From Berkiella sp964594635 (GTDB lineage: Bacteria; Pseudomonadota; Gammaproteobacteria; Berkiellales; Berkiellaceae): a stretch of DNA of 64,000 nucleotides. Shown piece by piece: positions 26,806-35,639 of this stretch (within the stretch, counting starts at the first letter, position 1; each line of letters begins with the position of its first letter). The translations under genes were made by a program, and so were the position numbers. Under the pieces are notes generated by a model. That model saw only the letters and a list, made by a program, of their open reading frames with translations, made no database searches and was not told the DNA's origin. The stretch is taken from assembly GCA_964594635.1 (NCBI GenBank), contig CAZQMV010000004.1:1-64000 (forward strand). Reading direction: 5' to 3'.

Positions 26806-27480
26806 ATGACAAAAGACTACGCTAAGCGACGCAGGCGCGATACTCCAACAAAGTCGCAGCACCATGTATCCAAGGCAAACCCTTTACTGCTCCCCATGTG
26901 GGCTTGGATGATGGCTGGATTAACGCTAGGACTTACCTTGGCTGCAATGGTGTATTGGAAACTGAATGCTAAACATCATTTACCACAAACAGCTTTGATC
27001 TCTGTTGAAGAAGTTGGGGAACATGGCACTCAAAAACAGCAAGTCAGGGCTGAGTCACAAGAAGAAAAAAGCAATCGTTTTGATTTTTACACCGTTTTAC
27101 CCAATATGACGATGGATATCCCAGAGTCTGCCAAAGTACAGCCGTCCACCACCACCACTACGGTGGCAGCAGCAATTGAACAAGCTCCCAAGACGCCGAC
27201 GCTAGACTTAGCAATCAAAGATGCGCCACAAGTGATCAAAGACACTTTCATTGTACAAGTCGGTGCTTTTAGAACGTTACCCCAAGCAGAAGAATTAAAA
27301 GCGCAGCTAGCGCTGGCCGGAATAGAAGCTAGCGTGCAAACTTTTCAAAAAACCTCATCTGACACTTGGCATCGTGTCTATGTTGGTCCATTTACTGACA
27401 AACCACAAGCGTTGGCACTACAACAACGACTGCAACAAACCCAAGCTCTCCATGGTCTGGTCTTAAAAATGCGCGTATAA
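26806..27480 (+). CDS. SPOR-domain, FtsN-like cell division protein
   Basis: A 224-residue bitopic membrane protein: a basic cytosolic N-terminus (KDYAKRRRRDT), one membrane segment (about 29-50), a low-complexity Thr-rich linker and a C-terminal SPOR domain (DTFIVQVGAFRTLPQAEELK onward, about 145-224) that binds denuded septal peptidoglycan. Size, topology and position between priA and hslV match ftsN of enterobacteria, so it is the likely FtsN. The central part is too variable to prove this. Confidence 0.87.
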   Translation: MTKDYAKRRRRDTPTKSQHHVSKANPLLLPMWAWMMAGLTLGLTLAAMVYWKLNAKHHLPQTALISVEEVGEHGTQKQQVRAESQEEKSNRFDFYTVLPNMTMDIPESAKVQPSTTTTTVAAAIEQAPKTPTLDLAIKDAPQVIKDTFIVQVGAFRTLPQAEELKAQLALAGIEASVQTFQKTSSDTWHRVYVGPFTDKPQALALQQRLQQTQALHGLVLKMRV

Positions 27481-27517
27481 TGTCAGGCTATTTACTCGCA
27501 AAGCGAAGGAGTTTACC

Positions 27518-28063
27518 TTGGAACAATTCAGAGGAACGACTATCGTTGCTGTTCGAAAAGGCAACCAAGTGGCACTGGGTGGTGATGGCCAAGTCTCTTT
27601 TGGCAATACTATCTTAAAAGCAAACGCCAAAAAAATTCGTCGTCTATATAACAACCAAGTCTTAGCCGGTTTTGCAGGCGGTACCGCCGATGCTTTCACC
27701 CTCTTTGAACGCTTTGAGCGCAAGTTAGAAATGTATCAAGGACATTTAACCCGTGCTGCAGTTGAATTAGCAAAAGATTGGCGCTCTGATCGCATGTTGC
27801 GACGCTTAGAAGCAATGCTGGCAGTCGCTGATAAAGACGCTTTGCTGATCATTTCAGGAAATGGCGATGTGATAGAGCCTGAAAAAGGAATCATTGCGAT
27901 CGGCTCTGGTGGCCCTTTTGCCCAATCCGCTGCAACCGCGCTTTATGAAAATACAACCTTAGACGCAAGAGCAATTGTTGAAAAATCACTCAATATTGCT
28001 GCTGACGTTTGTATCTATACCAATAATCATCTCACCATTGAAGAATTAAATCTTCACCTTTAA
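27518..28063 (+). CDS. hslV: HslV peptidase subunit of the HslVU protease
   Basis: This is the N-terminal-threonine protease ring that degrades proteins unfolded by HslU. The reading frame starts at TTG 27518, with GAAGGA seven bases upstream and no ATG nearby. The encoded N-terminus is MEQFRG/TTIVAVRKG: the catalytic Thr is residue 7, so a six-residue propeptide must be removed, whereas E. coli HslV needs only Met removal. GGDGQVSFG and GFAGGTADAFTLFERFE are family segments. hslU follows with a 15-bp gap. Confidence 0.95.
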   Translation: MEQFRGTTIVAVRKGNQVALGGDGQVSFGNTILKANAKKIRRLYNNQVLAGFAGGTADAFTLFERFERKLEMYQGHLTRAAVELAKDWRSDRMLRRLEAMLAVADKDALLIISGNGDVIEPEKGIIAIGSGGPFAQSAATALYENTTLDARAIVEKSLNIAADVCIYTNNHLTIEELNLHL

Positions 28064-28078
28064 TTGCGAGCAGTTATT

Positions 28079-29419
28079 ATGAGTACTTCTGTTATGACCC
28101 CACGCGAGATTGTGCACGAACTCGACAAACACATCATTGGACAAGCTGCGGCAAAACGTGCGGTTGCTATAGCCCTTCGCAACCGTTATCGACGCATGCA
28201 AGTATCGCAAGAATTACGTAATGAAATTACACCAAAAAATATTTTGATGATAGGTCCAACGGGTGTCGGCAAAACCGAAATTGCACGACGTTTAGCAAAA
28301 CTGGCTAAAGCGCCTTTTATCAAAGTTGAAGCCACTAAATTTACTGAAGTAGGTTATGTCGGCCGAGATGTCGAGTCGATCATTCGTGATCTCGCTGAAA
28401 TGTCTTTTAAAATTACCCGCGAAGAAGCGCTCACTAAAGTCACCGAACGTGCGATCGATGCGGCATTTGAGCGGATCTTAGATGTGCTAGTACCTCGCAC
28501 AGGTTTTGCAGGCGCTCCTCGAGGTGAAGGCATTAACGATGATAGCGCGGCACGAAGTGCTTTTCGTGAAAAGCTACAAAGCGGTATTTTAGATGAGCAG
28601 GAAATTGAAATCGAAATTGCCATGCCAAGCGTTGGTGTCGAAATTATGGCACCTCCTGGTATGGAAGAAATGACCAGCCAGTTACAGGGCATGTTTCAAA
28701 ATTTAACACCCAATCGCACTAAAACACGCAAACTTAAAATTAAAGAAGCAAGCAAATTACTTCAAGAAGAAGAAGCGGCAAAGCTTATCAATGAAGAAGA
28801 GATCAAAACCACTTCCGTTGAACGCATGGAACAACACGGCATCGTATTTATTGATGAAATCGATAAAGTCACGCAACGAAGCTCCCATAGCGGTGCAGAT
28901 GTCTCGCGCGAAGGTGTACAACGTGATCTGTTACCGTTAGTCGAAGGCTGCACCGTTTCAACCAAATACGGCATTGTTAAAACCGATCATATTCTTTTTA
29001 TTGCTTCGGGTGCCTTTCATTTAGCCAAACCTTCAGATTTAATTCCTGAGCTTCAAGGTCGCTTGCCTATTCGTGTAGAACTAGATGCACTGAAAGCAAA
29101 AGATTTTACCCGCATCCTAACCGAACCTGATGCGTCGTTAACGTTACAATACAAAGCGTTACTGGCTACCGAGGGTGTCACGGTGGATTTCACGCCTGAT
29201 GGTATTGAACGCATTGCTGAATTTGCTTGGCAAGTGAATGAACGTACCGAAAATATTGGTGCAAGACGTTTACACACAGTACTGGAGCGCTTGTTAGAAA
29301 ATATTTCATTTGATGCCAGTGAAATGAACAACCAAACCTTTGTTATCGATAAAAAATATGTCGATGAACAATTAGCGAACTTAGTAGAAGATCAGGATTT
29401 AAGCCGTTTTATTTTATAA
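28079..29419 (+). CDS. hslU: HslU ATPase subunit of the HslVU protease
   Basis: An AAA+ unfoldase of 446 residues from ATG 28079; the frame stays open a few codons upstream to the hslV stop. It begins with TPREIVHELDKHIIGQ, then Walker A GPTGVGKTEIARR (about 60-72), the pore motif GYVGRDVES (about 90-98), the inserted I-domain (about 110-240), Walker B IVFIDEIDK and the C-terminal sensor ARRLHTVLER. It ends DLSRFIL, the C-terminal tail that docks into HslV. Co-transcribed with hslV. Confidence 0.97.
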   Translation: MSTSVMTPREIVHELDKHIIGQAAAKRAVAIALRNRYRRMQVSQELRNEITPKNILMIGPTGVGKTEIARRLAKLAKAPFIKVEATKFTEVGYVGRDVESIIRDLAEMSFKITREEALTKVTERAIDAAFERILDVLVPRTGFAGAPRGEGINDDSAARSAFREKLQSGILDEQEIEIEIAMPSVGVEIMAPPGMEEMTSQLQGMFQNLTPNRTKTRKLKIKEASKLLQEEEAAKLINEEEIKTTSVERMEQHGIVFIDEIDKVTQRSSHSGADVSREGVQRDLLPLVEGCTVSTKYGIVKTDHILFIASGAFHLAKPSDLIPELQGRLPIRVELDALKAKDFTRILTEPDASLTLQYKALLATEGVTVDFTPDGIERIAEFAWQVNERTENIGARRLHTVLERLLENISFDASEMNNQTFVIDKKYVDEQLANLVEDQDLSRFIL

Positions 29420-29422
29420 ACT

Positions 29423-30166
29423 ATGAAACAAGATACCATTGATTTTGGATTTAAAAAGGTGCGCGTCGACGAGAAACAAAAACTCGTCGCAGGCGTCTTT
29501 GACTCCGTCGCCAGCCGTTATGACATCATGAATGATTTCATGTCATTAGGCATTCACAGGCTGTGGAAGCATCAAGCCGTAGCGCGTTTACAAGTACGCC
29601 CTAATCACCACGTGCTCGATCTTGCCTGTGGTAGCGGTGATTTAGCATTACTTATCGCACCCAAAGTAACAAGCGGTCAAATCACGCTCTCTGACATTAA
29701 TGATAATATGTTAGCAGTCGCTAAAAATCGATTAATCGATAAAGGTAGGGTATCAAACATTCATTTGGCACAAGCCAATGCCGAGTTCTTACCCTTTTCT
29801 GATAATACCTTTGATCGAATCATCATGGGATTTGGCTTACGCAATGTGACTCATAAAGAACAAGCGCTGATGAGCATCTACCGTGTGTTAAAACCAGGTG
29901 GTCGCGCAATTATTTTAGAATTCTCTCATCCAACCAATGCACTACTTTCAAGCTGGTATGATACTTACTCATTTCATGTATTGCCTTTTTTAGGAAAAAT
30001 GATTGCCAATGATGCGGATAGCTATCGCTATTTAGCAGAATCTATTCGTATGCACCCTTGCCAAGAAACACTCAAAGCCATGATGTTGTCGTCAGGATTT
30101 GAAGCTTGCGAATATACGAATTTAACAGGCGGCATTGTCGCAATTCATCAAGGAATAAAATACTAA
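29423..30166 (+). CDS. ubiE: Ubiquinone/menaquinone C-methyltransferase UbiE
   Basis: A SAM-dependent C-methyltransferase of quinone biosynthesis, 247 residues. The family signature FDSVASRYDIMNDFMSLGIHR starts near residue 26, motif I is VLDLACGSGDLA (about 64-75), and RIIMGFGLRNVTHKE and the post-motif RVLKPGGRAIILEF are present. It starts 3 bp after hslU, and its stop TAA overlaps the ATG of ubiJ by one base, giving the conserved ubiE-ubiJ-ubiB order. Confidence 0.97.
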   Translation: MKQDTIDFGFKKVRVDEKQKLVAGVFDSVASRYDIMNDFMSLGIHRLWKHQAVARLQVRPNHHVLDLACGSGDLALLIAPKVTSGQITLSDINDNMLAVAKNRLIDKGRVSNIHLAQANAEFLPFSDNTFDRIIMGFGLRNVTHKEQALMSIYRVLKPGGRAIILEFSHPTNALLSSWYDTYSFHVLPFLGKMIANDADSYRYLAESIRMHPCQETLKAMMLSSGFEACEYTNLTGGIVAIHQGIKY

Positions 30167-30777
30167 TGGATCTCTTTAACCGCTTTGCACAAGGCACACT
30201 ACCCTTGTTAAACGCCGTTATTACCCATCTGGATAAAGAAGCTTATCAACACCTTGCACCATTTGAAGGTAAAATTGTTTGCTTTCAGATTGAACATTTT
30301 CCCAATATGTATTTTCAAATTCATCCTGATGGTCTGAAAGTTGTATCACCTTTGAACGACGAAAAATGCGACACCACTTTTTCTGGCCCCTTAAACGCTT
30401 TCATTAGTATGATCTTTACCAAAAATCGTGTTCAACAAGGACTTCACATTCGAGGCGATCTGGAATGTGCGAAAGCCCTTTATGACACTTGGCGATTCCT
30501 AGATCTGGATTTTGAAGGGGCTCTTGCTAAATGGGTGGGTGGCGACGTTGCCAGGGGCTTAAGTCAAGGATTCACGCAGAGCAAAGATTGGATCAAAAAT
30601 ACCGCCACCCAACGAGCACAAGACTTGGGCGTTTATTTTCAAGATGAAAATAAGATACTACCGACAAAACTTGAAATTGAAGCATTTTTTACAGACGTAG
30701 ATAGTGTCCGGCTAGATGTTGAACGGCTTCAAGCGAAAATCGATCACTTAGTTGCTCATGCTGTTAAAGGGAAATAA
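30166..30777 (+). CDS. ubiJ: Ubiquinone biosynthesis accessory factor UbiJ (SCP2 domain)
   Basis: A 203-residue cytosolic protein with an N-terminal SCP2-type lipid-binding domain (LAPFEGKIVCFQIEHFP through GPLNAFISMIF) and a C-terminal helical coiled coil (VDSVRLDVERLQAKIDHL). UbiJ is a lipid-binding scaffold of the aerobic Ubi complex in E. coli. The start at ATG 30166 overlaps the ubiE stop by one base; a longer upstream frame reading into ubiE is rejected. ubiB begins immediately after its stop. Confidence 0.93.
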   Translation: MDLFNRFAQGTLPLLNAVITHLDKEAYQHLAPFEGKIVCFQIEHFPNMYFQIHPDGLKVVSPLNDEKCDTTFSGPLNAFISMIFTKNRVQQGLHIRGDLECAKALYDTWRFLDLDFEGALAKWVGGDVARGLSQGFTQSKDWIKNTATQRAQDLGVYFQDENKILPTKLEIEAFFTDVDSVRLDVERLQAKIDHLVAHAVKGK

Positions 30778-32436
30778 ATGCGCTTTTTAACCAAAACGTT
30801 GCGACTCATTCATATCAATATTGTTTTACTAAAGCATGGGCTTGATCGCATTGTCTGGGCAACACCTTTATTTAGTCCTTTTAAAATTCTCATTATTTTC
30901 TTTCCTTGGCGCTGGTTCCGGGCACGCAAACAGCCAACGGGCGAAGCCATTCGCTTAGCGTTAGAAGAGTTGGGGCCGATCTTTGTTAAATTTGGCCAGC
31001 TGCTCTCAACAAGGCGCGACGTTCTACCGGATGACATCGCTAACGAACTCGCCAAACTACAAGATAATGTCCCTCCTTTTGATGGCATGCTTGCCAAAAA
31101 AATCATTGAACAAAGTCTTGGGCAACCTATTGAATCCATTTTTGCTGAATTCAATATTACGCCGCTTGCATCCGCTTCTATTTCACAGGTTCACCCTGCC
31201 GTCTTACATGACGGAACGAAAGTCGTGGTCAAAGTATTACGACCCAATGTGACAAAAGAAGTCCATCAAGATGTGCAATTGTTACAAACTTTTGCCAAAA
31301 TGATTTATCGCGCCATCCCTAAATCCAGGCGCTTCCATCCGGTTGAAGTGGTAGAAGAAATAAAATGTACCTTATACGAAGAGTTAGATTTCTTGCGAGA
31401 AGCCGCTAACGCTTCGCAATTGCGCCGAAACTTTGCAGATTCCGAAATGCTTTATGTGCCTCAAGTTTTTTGGGAATACTCACGCAAAAATATTTTAGTC
31501 ACCGAACAAATTTATGGCGTACCTATCTCAGATATTAGAACGCTCAATGCCAAAAATGTTGATCTCAAAAGATTAGCAGAGCGAGGCGTTGAGATCTTTT
31601 TTACTCAGGTTTTCCGTGACTGTTTTTTTCATGCCGATATGCATCCTGGTAATATTTTTGTAGGAACTGAAGATCCCAGTAATCCGCGTTATATTGCCGT
31701 TGATTTTGGGATCATGGGAACGCTCGGCCCAGAAGATCAACGTTATTTGGGTGAAAACTTTTTAGCCTTTTTTAAACGCGATTATCGCCGCGTTGCTGAA
31801 CTCCATGTGCAATCGGGCTGGGTACCTCCTCATACGCGTATTGAGTCTTTTGAATCGGCCATTCGTACCGTTTGTGAGCCGATTTTTGAACGTCCCTTAA
31901 AAGATATTTCAATTGGCCAAACCTTATTGCGATTATTTCAAACAGCTCGTCAATTTGAAATGGAAGTACAGCCGCAGCTCGTCTTATTGCAAAAAACATT
32001 ATTAACCATTGAAGGCTTAGGGCGACAGCTTTATCCTGAACTGGATTTATGGCATACGGCAAAACCTTTCCTAGAAAAATGGATGGCCCAGCATTTTGGT
32101 CCCAAGGCCTTGCTTTATACGCTGCGGAATAAATTTCCCGTGTGGAGTGCAAAAATGCCCGAATTGCCAGAAGCAGTTTATGATATTTTGCGTTTTTGGC
32201 AAAACGAAACCCATTATTTAAGTTATCGACACTCTCCTTTGCATCGCCATGAACATAAACGAAAAAAGCAATCTCATTGGGGATTAAAACTGCTGGGCGC
32301 ATCACTTTTGAGTGTATGCTTGGTCATTGGTTTGTTACATCCACAACTTGAATCCATCTCCCATTTCTTATCTTTGCATCAGATCTGGATATTAGGAATT
32401 GGCGCAGCCCTAGGATTCTTCTGCTTATTTAAGTAA
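30778..32436 (+). CDS. ubiB: Ubiquinone biosynthesis protein kinase-like UbiB
   Basis: A 552-residue atypical kinase/ATPase (UbiB/ADCK family) needed for ubiquinone synthesis. The diagnostic KxGQ motif is in FVKFGQLLSTRRDVLP (about 72-87), the Ala-rich nucleotide loop is represented by PLASASISQVHPA, and the catalytic region is FFHADMHPGNIFV with VDFGIMG (about 282-310). Two membrane segments are at the C-terminus (about 503-550). The ATG abuts the ubiJ stop. Confidence 0.96.
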   Translation: MRFLTKTLRLIHINIVLLKHGLDRIVWATPLFSPFKILIIFFPWRWFRARKQPTGEAIRLALEELGPIFVKFGQLLSTRRDVLPDDIANELAKLQDNVPPFDGMLAKKIIEQSLGQPIESIFAEFNITPLASASISQVHPAVLHDGTKVVVKVLRPNVTKEVHQDVQLLQTFAKMIYRAIPKSRRFHPVEVVEEIKCTLYEELDFLREAANASQLRRNFADSEMLYVPQVFWEYSRKNILVTEQIYGVPISDIRTLNAKNVDLKRLAERGVEIFFTQVFRDCFFHADMHPGNIFVGTEDPSNPRYIAVDFGIMGTLGPEDQRYLGENFLAFFKRDYRRVAELHVQSGWVPPHTRIESFESAIRTVCEPIFERPLKDISIGQTLLRLFQTARQFEMEVQPQLVLLQKTLLTIEGLGRQLYPELDLWHTAKPFLEKWMAQHFGPKALLYTLRNKFPVWSAKMPELPEAVYDILRFWQNETHYLSYRHSPLHRHEHKRKKQSHWGLKLLGASLLSVCLVIGLLHPQLESISHFLSLHQIWILGIGAALGFFCLFK

Positions 32437-32524
32437 ACCCGTTGATATCACCGATTTTTAAGCAGTGCATGCAAGAAACTTTTTGAGTTAAACTGTAGCA
32501 ACGCAATTTATTCAAGGAAGTTAT

Positions 32525-32857
32525 ATGGCAGACTGTATTTTTTGTCAAATGGTAAATGGAAAAATTCCAACGGATAAAATCTATGAAGATGAACAGATCT
32601 TTGTCATCAAAGACATTCATCCTAAAGCTCGGGTCCATCTGCTCGTGATACCAAAGATCCATATCGATAGCCTTGCCGATGTGAAAGAACAACATAGCCC
32701 TTTGTTAGGCTATATGATGACCTCACTGAATAATTTTGCGAAAGAACAAGGCTTGAGTGGCTTTCGAACGGTGATCAACACAGGCGCGAGCGGCGGCCAA
32801 GAAATTTTTCATTTACACATCCATCTGTTGGGTGGTGGCGTTTTACCAAAGTTATAA
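32525..32857 (+). CDS. hinT: HIT-family purine nucleoside phosphoramidase (HinT-like)
   Basis: A 110-residue histidine-triad protein. It begins MADCIFCQMVNGKIPTDKIYED, the usual zinc-type HinT N-terminus, and has the catalytic triad HLHIHLLGG (about 98-106). HinT hydrolyses AMP-lysine and similar phosphoramidates. The ATG at 32525 is preceded by AAGGAAG. It sits between ubiB and tatA and ends 13 bp before tatA. Confidence 0.94.
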   Translation: MADCIFCQMVNGKIPTDKIYEDEQIFVIKDIHPKARVHLLVIPKIHIDSLADVKEQHSPLLGYMMTSLNNFAKEQGLSGFRTVINTGASGGQEIFHLHIHLLGGGVLPKL

Positions 32858-32870
32858 TGAGGAGTAAGAA

Positions 32871-33071
32871 ATGGGTATTGGTGGGATAAGTCCTGGTTCA
32901 TTAATTTTAATATTCTTAATCACCGTGTTGTTATTTGGCACAAAAAAATTATCAACGCTTGGCGAAGATCTCGGCAAAGCAATTAAAGGTTTTCGTAAGG
33001 GCATGCAAGGCATCGAAGGCGAAACCAAAGTACCCAATACCCGAACTGAAAAATCGACATTGGATCAATAA
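32871..33071 (+). CDS. tatA: Sec-independent translocase protein TatA
   Basis: A 66-residue protein with a short membrane helix (about 9-22) followed by the hinge FGTKKLSTLGEDLGKAIKGF and an amphipathic helix, the hallmark of TatA, which forms the pore for folded, twin-arginine-tagged proteins. A strong GAGGAG precedes ATG 32871. Its stop overlaps the tatB start by one base. Confidence 0.95.
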   Translation: MGIGGISPGSLILIFLITVLLFGTKKLSTLGEDLGKAIKGFRKGMQGIEGETKVPNTRTEKSTLDQ

Positions 33072-33259
33072 TGTTTCAAGTTGGCTTTGGCGAATTAGTC
33101 GTTGTTCTGATTGTCGCATTGTGGGTCTTTGGCCCTGAGCGCTTACCTGCGTTGGCCAGGGTGTGTGGCCGTTATATTGGCAAAACAAGACAGTCCTATC
33201 TTGCTATTAAACAAGAATTCCAAGAAGAGCTGAGCAAATCACCTAAAAAAGAGCCATAA
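33071..33259 (+). CDS. tatB: Sec-independent translocase protein TatB (short)
   Basis: A 62-residue protein starting MFQVGFGELVVVLIVALWVFGPERLP, the TatB consensus with the conserved Glu8 and the PERLP that separates it from TatA. It is far shorter than E. coli TatB (171): the amphipathic helix is present, but the long C-terminal tail is missing. Start and stop overlap tatA and tatC by one base each, so no frameshift is suspected. With a short TatB, TatA and TatB may be functionally closer here. Confidence 0.92.
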   Translation: MFQVGFGELVVVLIVALWVFGPERLPALARVCGRYIGKTRQSYLAIKQEFQEELSKSPKKEP

Positions 33260-33978
33260 TGGATAACCTGGAAAAGTATTTGCCTCATCTGATTGAGTTG
33301 CGGCAACGGTTGATCCGCTGCTTTTTAGCTTATGGTATTTCTCTAGTCCCCTTGATCTATTTCAGTGGCGAATTATACACGCTGCTCGCACAGCCCATCT
33401 TAGCATCCTTACCCAGTGGCGGCATGCTCATCGCCACCGAAGTGATAACGCCATTTACCGCTCCACTTAAATTAGCGCTGTTCACAGGCTTGGTATTACT
33501 GATCCCTTTTATTCTCTACCAAATTTGGCGTTTTGTGGCACCTGGCCTCTATCCGAATGAAAAGCGCATGATTTTCCCGATTGTGTTTATGAGTGCATTG
33601 CTTTTTTATATTGGCATGCTATTTGCGCATTTTTTTGTTTTACCCATGGCGTTAGGATTTTTCATGCAGGTGGCTCCCAAAGGAGTCACTGTCATGACCG
33701 ATATGACACATTATATGGATTTTGTGTTAGTGCTTTATTTTGCTTTTGGCGCATCATTTCAAGTACCGATTGTTACCTTTATTTTGATCCGTACCGGCAT
33801 CACTTCAATTGAAGGCCTCAAAAAGCAGCGACCCTATATCATTGTTGGCGCTTTTATCATCGGGATGTTGCTCACCCCGCCCGATGTTGTCTCACAAATT
33901 CTCCTTGCCATTCCACTACTTGGCTTATTTGAAGGCGGAGTGCTTTTAGCAAAATGCTTTCCCGCTAAAAAGTCGTAA
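33259..33978 (+). CDS. tatC: Sec-independent translocase protein TatC
   Basis: A 239-residue protein with six membrane helices, the twin-arginine signal receptor. Conserved elements are the N-terminal HLIELRQRLIRC (about 11-22), LYQIWRFVAPGLYPNEKR (about 90-107) and FGASFQVPIV with the conserved Phe-Glu region changed to FGASFQVP. The gene closes the tat operon and is followed by a hairpin. Confidence 0.96.
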   Translation: MDNLEKYLPHLIELRQRLIRCFLAYGISLVPLIYFSGELYTLLAQPILASLPSGGMLIATEVITPFTAPLKLALFTGLVLLIPFILYQIWRFVAPGLYPNEKRMIFPIVFMSALLFYIGMLFAHFFVLPMALGFFMQVAPKGVTVMTDMTHYMDFVLVLYFAFGASFQVPIVTFILIRTGITSIEGLKKQRPYIIVGAFIIGMLLTPPDVVSQILLAIPLLGLFEGGVLLAKCFPAKKS

Positions 33979-34006
33979 CAGATAGCCTCTCGCAAAGGCT
34001 ATCTGT
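33978..34006. terminator. Hairpin after tatC
   Basis: ACAGATAGCCT and AGGCTATCTGT form a perfect 11-bp stem with a 7-nt loop, starting at the tatC stop. The following sequence CTTGACTTGAC has no clean T-run, so the hairpin may act as a weak terminator for tatC and for the convergent protease gene, or as an mRNA 3'-end stabiliser. Confidence 0.6.
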
Positions 34007-34040
34007 CTTGACTTGACGTCCATACTCTTCGCATTCTTAC

Positions 34041-35579
34041 TCAAAAACCAACACTGAGTGATCGTTTATGACTCGTCAGCAATGGCGGTGTTAATCTCAT
34101 TTGTTTCTCCTCATTCACACCTGTCGTAAATTGTAGAGGCGCATGGGGCTCGTTTAACGCTGCCAAGATATTATCCACATCAGACGTTGTTTTGAGATCA
34201 GTCGAGCAAGGATGTTCAATGTTGTAGATCCTTAATAACTCAGCAGCTTCACCATAGGATAGATTGGGGATCACCAATTGTTTGCCAGAGCGTGTCTCAA
34301 GAAAATGACATTTTTCCTCATTATTTTCAACGACATCAATCAACCCGCGCATATCACTTACTTCAACACCGTTGATCTTATCTATAATTTCACCAGCAAA
34401 ACCATCATAACCGTGTGAATATTGGTTTTTCAATACGGAGTTAATCACCAATATTTGATCAGTTTTATTTGTTTTTGCTTGATTGGTATAACTTCGTGAC
34501 CAATCTGTTTGCAAATTTTTAGAGACAGGCTGCACCACAATTGAACCGGCGATAATAAAATAAGGCGGCTGCCGTCCAAACGCTCTTGAAATAATCGCAT
34601 GCGTGCTGGAGAACGTATCGGTTAGTGAAAAACCAACATTGACTTCCTTGCCTGCTCTTAATACTTTAAAAGTAATTCTATCACCCATTTTGCTGCTGTT
34701 GATTAAATAGCGATAATCAACATGTTTCAGTGTTTTAATACGAACACTACCATCATTATTCACTGGAATGCCCTTAATTTGCAAAATCACATCATTTTCT
34801 TGTAAGTGATTTTTCGCACAAGAAAGGGCCGGGATACTTCTTAACAATATGCCATGTTGATGTTCTTGCATGCCATATTTCTCTCGTAAAAAAGGATTTT
34901 CCATCGTTTGGGTTTCTAAGTTTAAAGAAGGAAAACCCATATTTTTTGTGCGCACTTGGTGAATAAAATGCTTTAAGATGTCAGCAGGGATCATATAGCC
35001 AATATTTTGACCACCTCGAAGACTTTGATGGACAACACCGACGACCTGATTTTGCTTATTCAGTACAGCGCCACCACTATTACCTGGATTAATCGCTGCG
35101 CTCACCTGCGTGCTGAGCATTCTTTGTTCACCATGAGCATAATAATCAGTCTCAATTCGTGACACTTTACCGGTGGTGATACAATAGCCTTCCCCTCCCA
35201 CAGGAAAACCATGCACGGCTACTTTTTGCATTTGTCTGGGCGTATCACCAATCTTCAATGCTTTGGTTTTTTCCCAAAATTCCGGATCGTTGACTTCTAA
35301 CATTGCCAAATCACATTCATCACCAACGGCTTTTAAAACGGCCGGATATTTAACCGAGTCATTGGCCAATTCGACTTCAACAAAAATAGAGCCCCCTGCG
35401 ACATGTGCATTGGTAATGATTTTATGCCCATCAATCACAAATCCAGAGCCCGTCCAACGCGTGATCGTAGGTGCTTTCCAGGGATATTGGTAATCATATT
35501 CTAGTGCAGAGGTGAAAATTTTGACGGCGAATTCTTTATCGTTTGCTGTCGTTGAGGGACCTTTATCTTTACTCATCAT
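34041..35579 (-). CDS. Deg-like (S1C) serine protease with PDZ region and no signal peptide
   Basis: From ATG 35579 (Shine-Dalgarno AGGAGAGG) the protein is 512 residues. A trypsin-like domain spans about 40-240 with triad His59 (TNAHVAGG), Asp90 (ECDLAMLEV) and Ser168 (NPGNSGGAV). PDZ-like sequence follows (ENDVILQIKGIPV, about 265-345), and a second C-terminal PDZ-like region may cover about 355-450 (IIDKINGVEV). The architecture is closer to plant Deg9-type and other cytosolic Deg proteases than to periplasmic DegP. It has no signal peptide or membrane anchor, so it acts in the cytosol or is exported by another route. It is a lone minus-strand gene. Confidence 0.85.
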   Translation of the reverse strand: MMSKDKGPSTTANDKEFAVKIFTSALEYDYQYPWKAPTITRWTGSGFVIDGHKIITNAHVAGGSIFVEVELANDSVKYPAVLKAVGDECDLAMLEVNDPEFWEKTKALKIGDTPRQMQKVAVHGFPVGGEGYCITTGKVSRIETDYYAHGEQRMLSTQVSAAINPGNSGGAVLNKQNQVVGVVHQSLRGGQNIGYMIPADILKHFIHQVRTKNMGFPSLNLETQTMENPFLREKYGMQEHQHGILLRSIPALSCAKNHLQENDVILQIKGIPVNNDGSVRIKTLKHVDYRYLINSSKMGDRITFKVLRAGKEVNVGFSLTDTFSSTHAIISRAFGRQPPYFIIAGSIVVQPVSKNLQTDWSRSYTNQAKTNKTDQILVINSVLKNQYSHGYDGFAGEIIDKINGVEVSDMRGLIDVVENNEEKCHFLETRSGKQLVIPNLSYGEAAELLRIYNIEHPCSTDLKTTSDVDNILAALNEPHAPLQFTTGVNEEKQMRLTPPLLTSHKRSLSVGF

Positions 35580-35639
35580 GCCTCTCCTTTTCAAACTCAA
35601 ATTGTAGCGACCTACAACCTAACTATAGTTAAGAATTTG

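Noticed and set aside
30106..30165. Longer N-terminus of ubiJ
   Set aside because: It lies inside ubiE in another frame; ATG 30166, overlapping the ubiE stop by one base, fits the operon style.
31772..32305. 177-codon minus-strand frame inside ubiB
   Set aside because: Antisense to well-conserved UbiB sequence, with no ribosome-binding site or recognisable domain.
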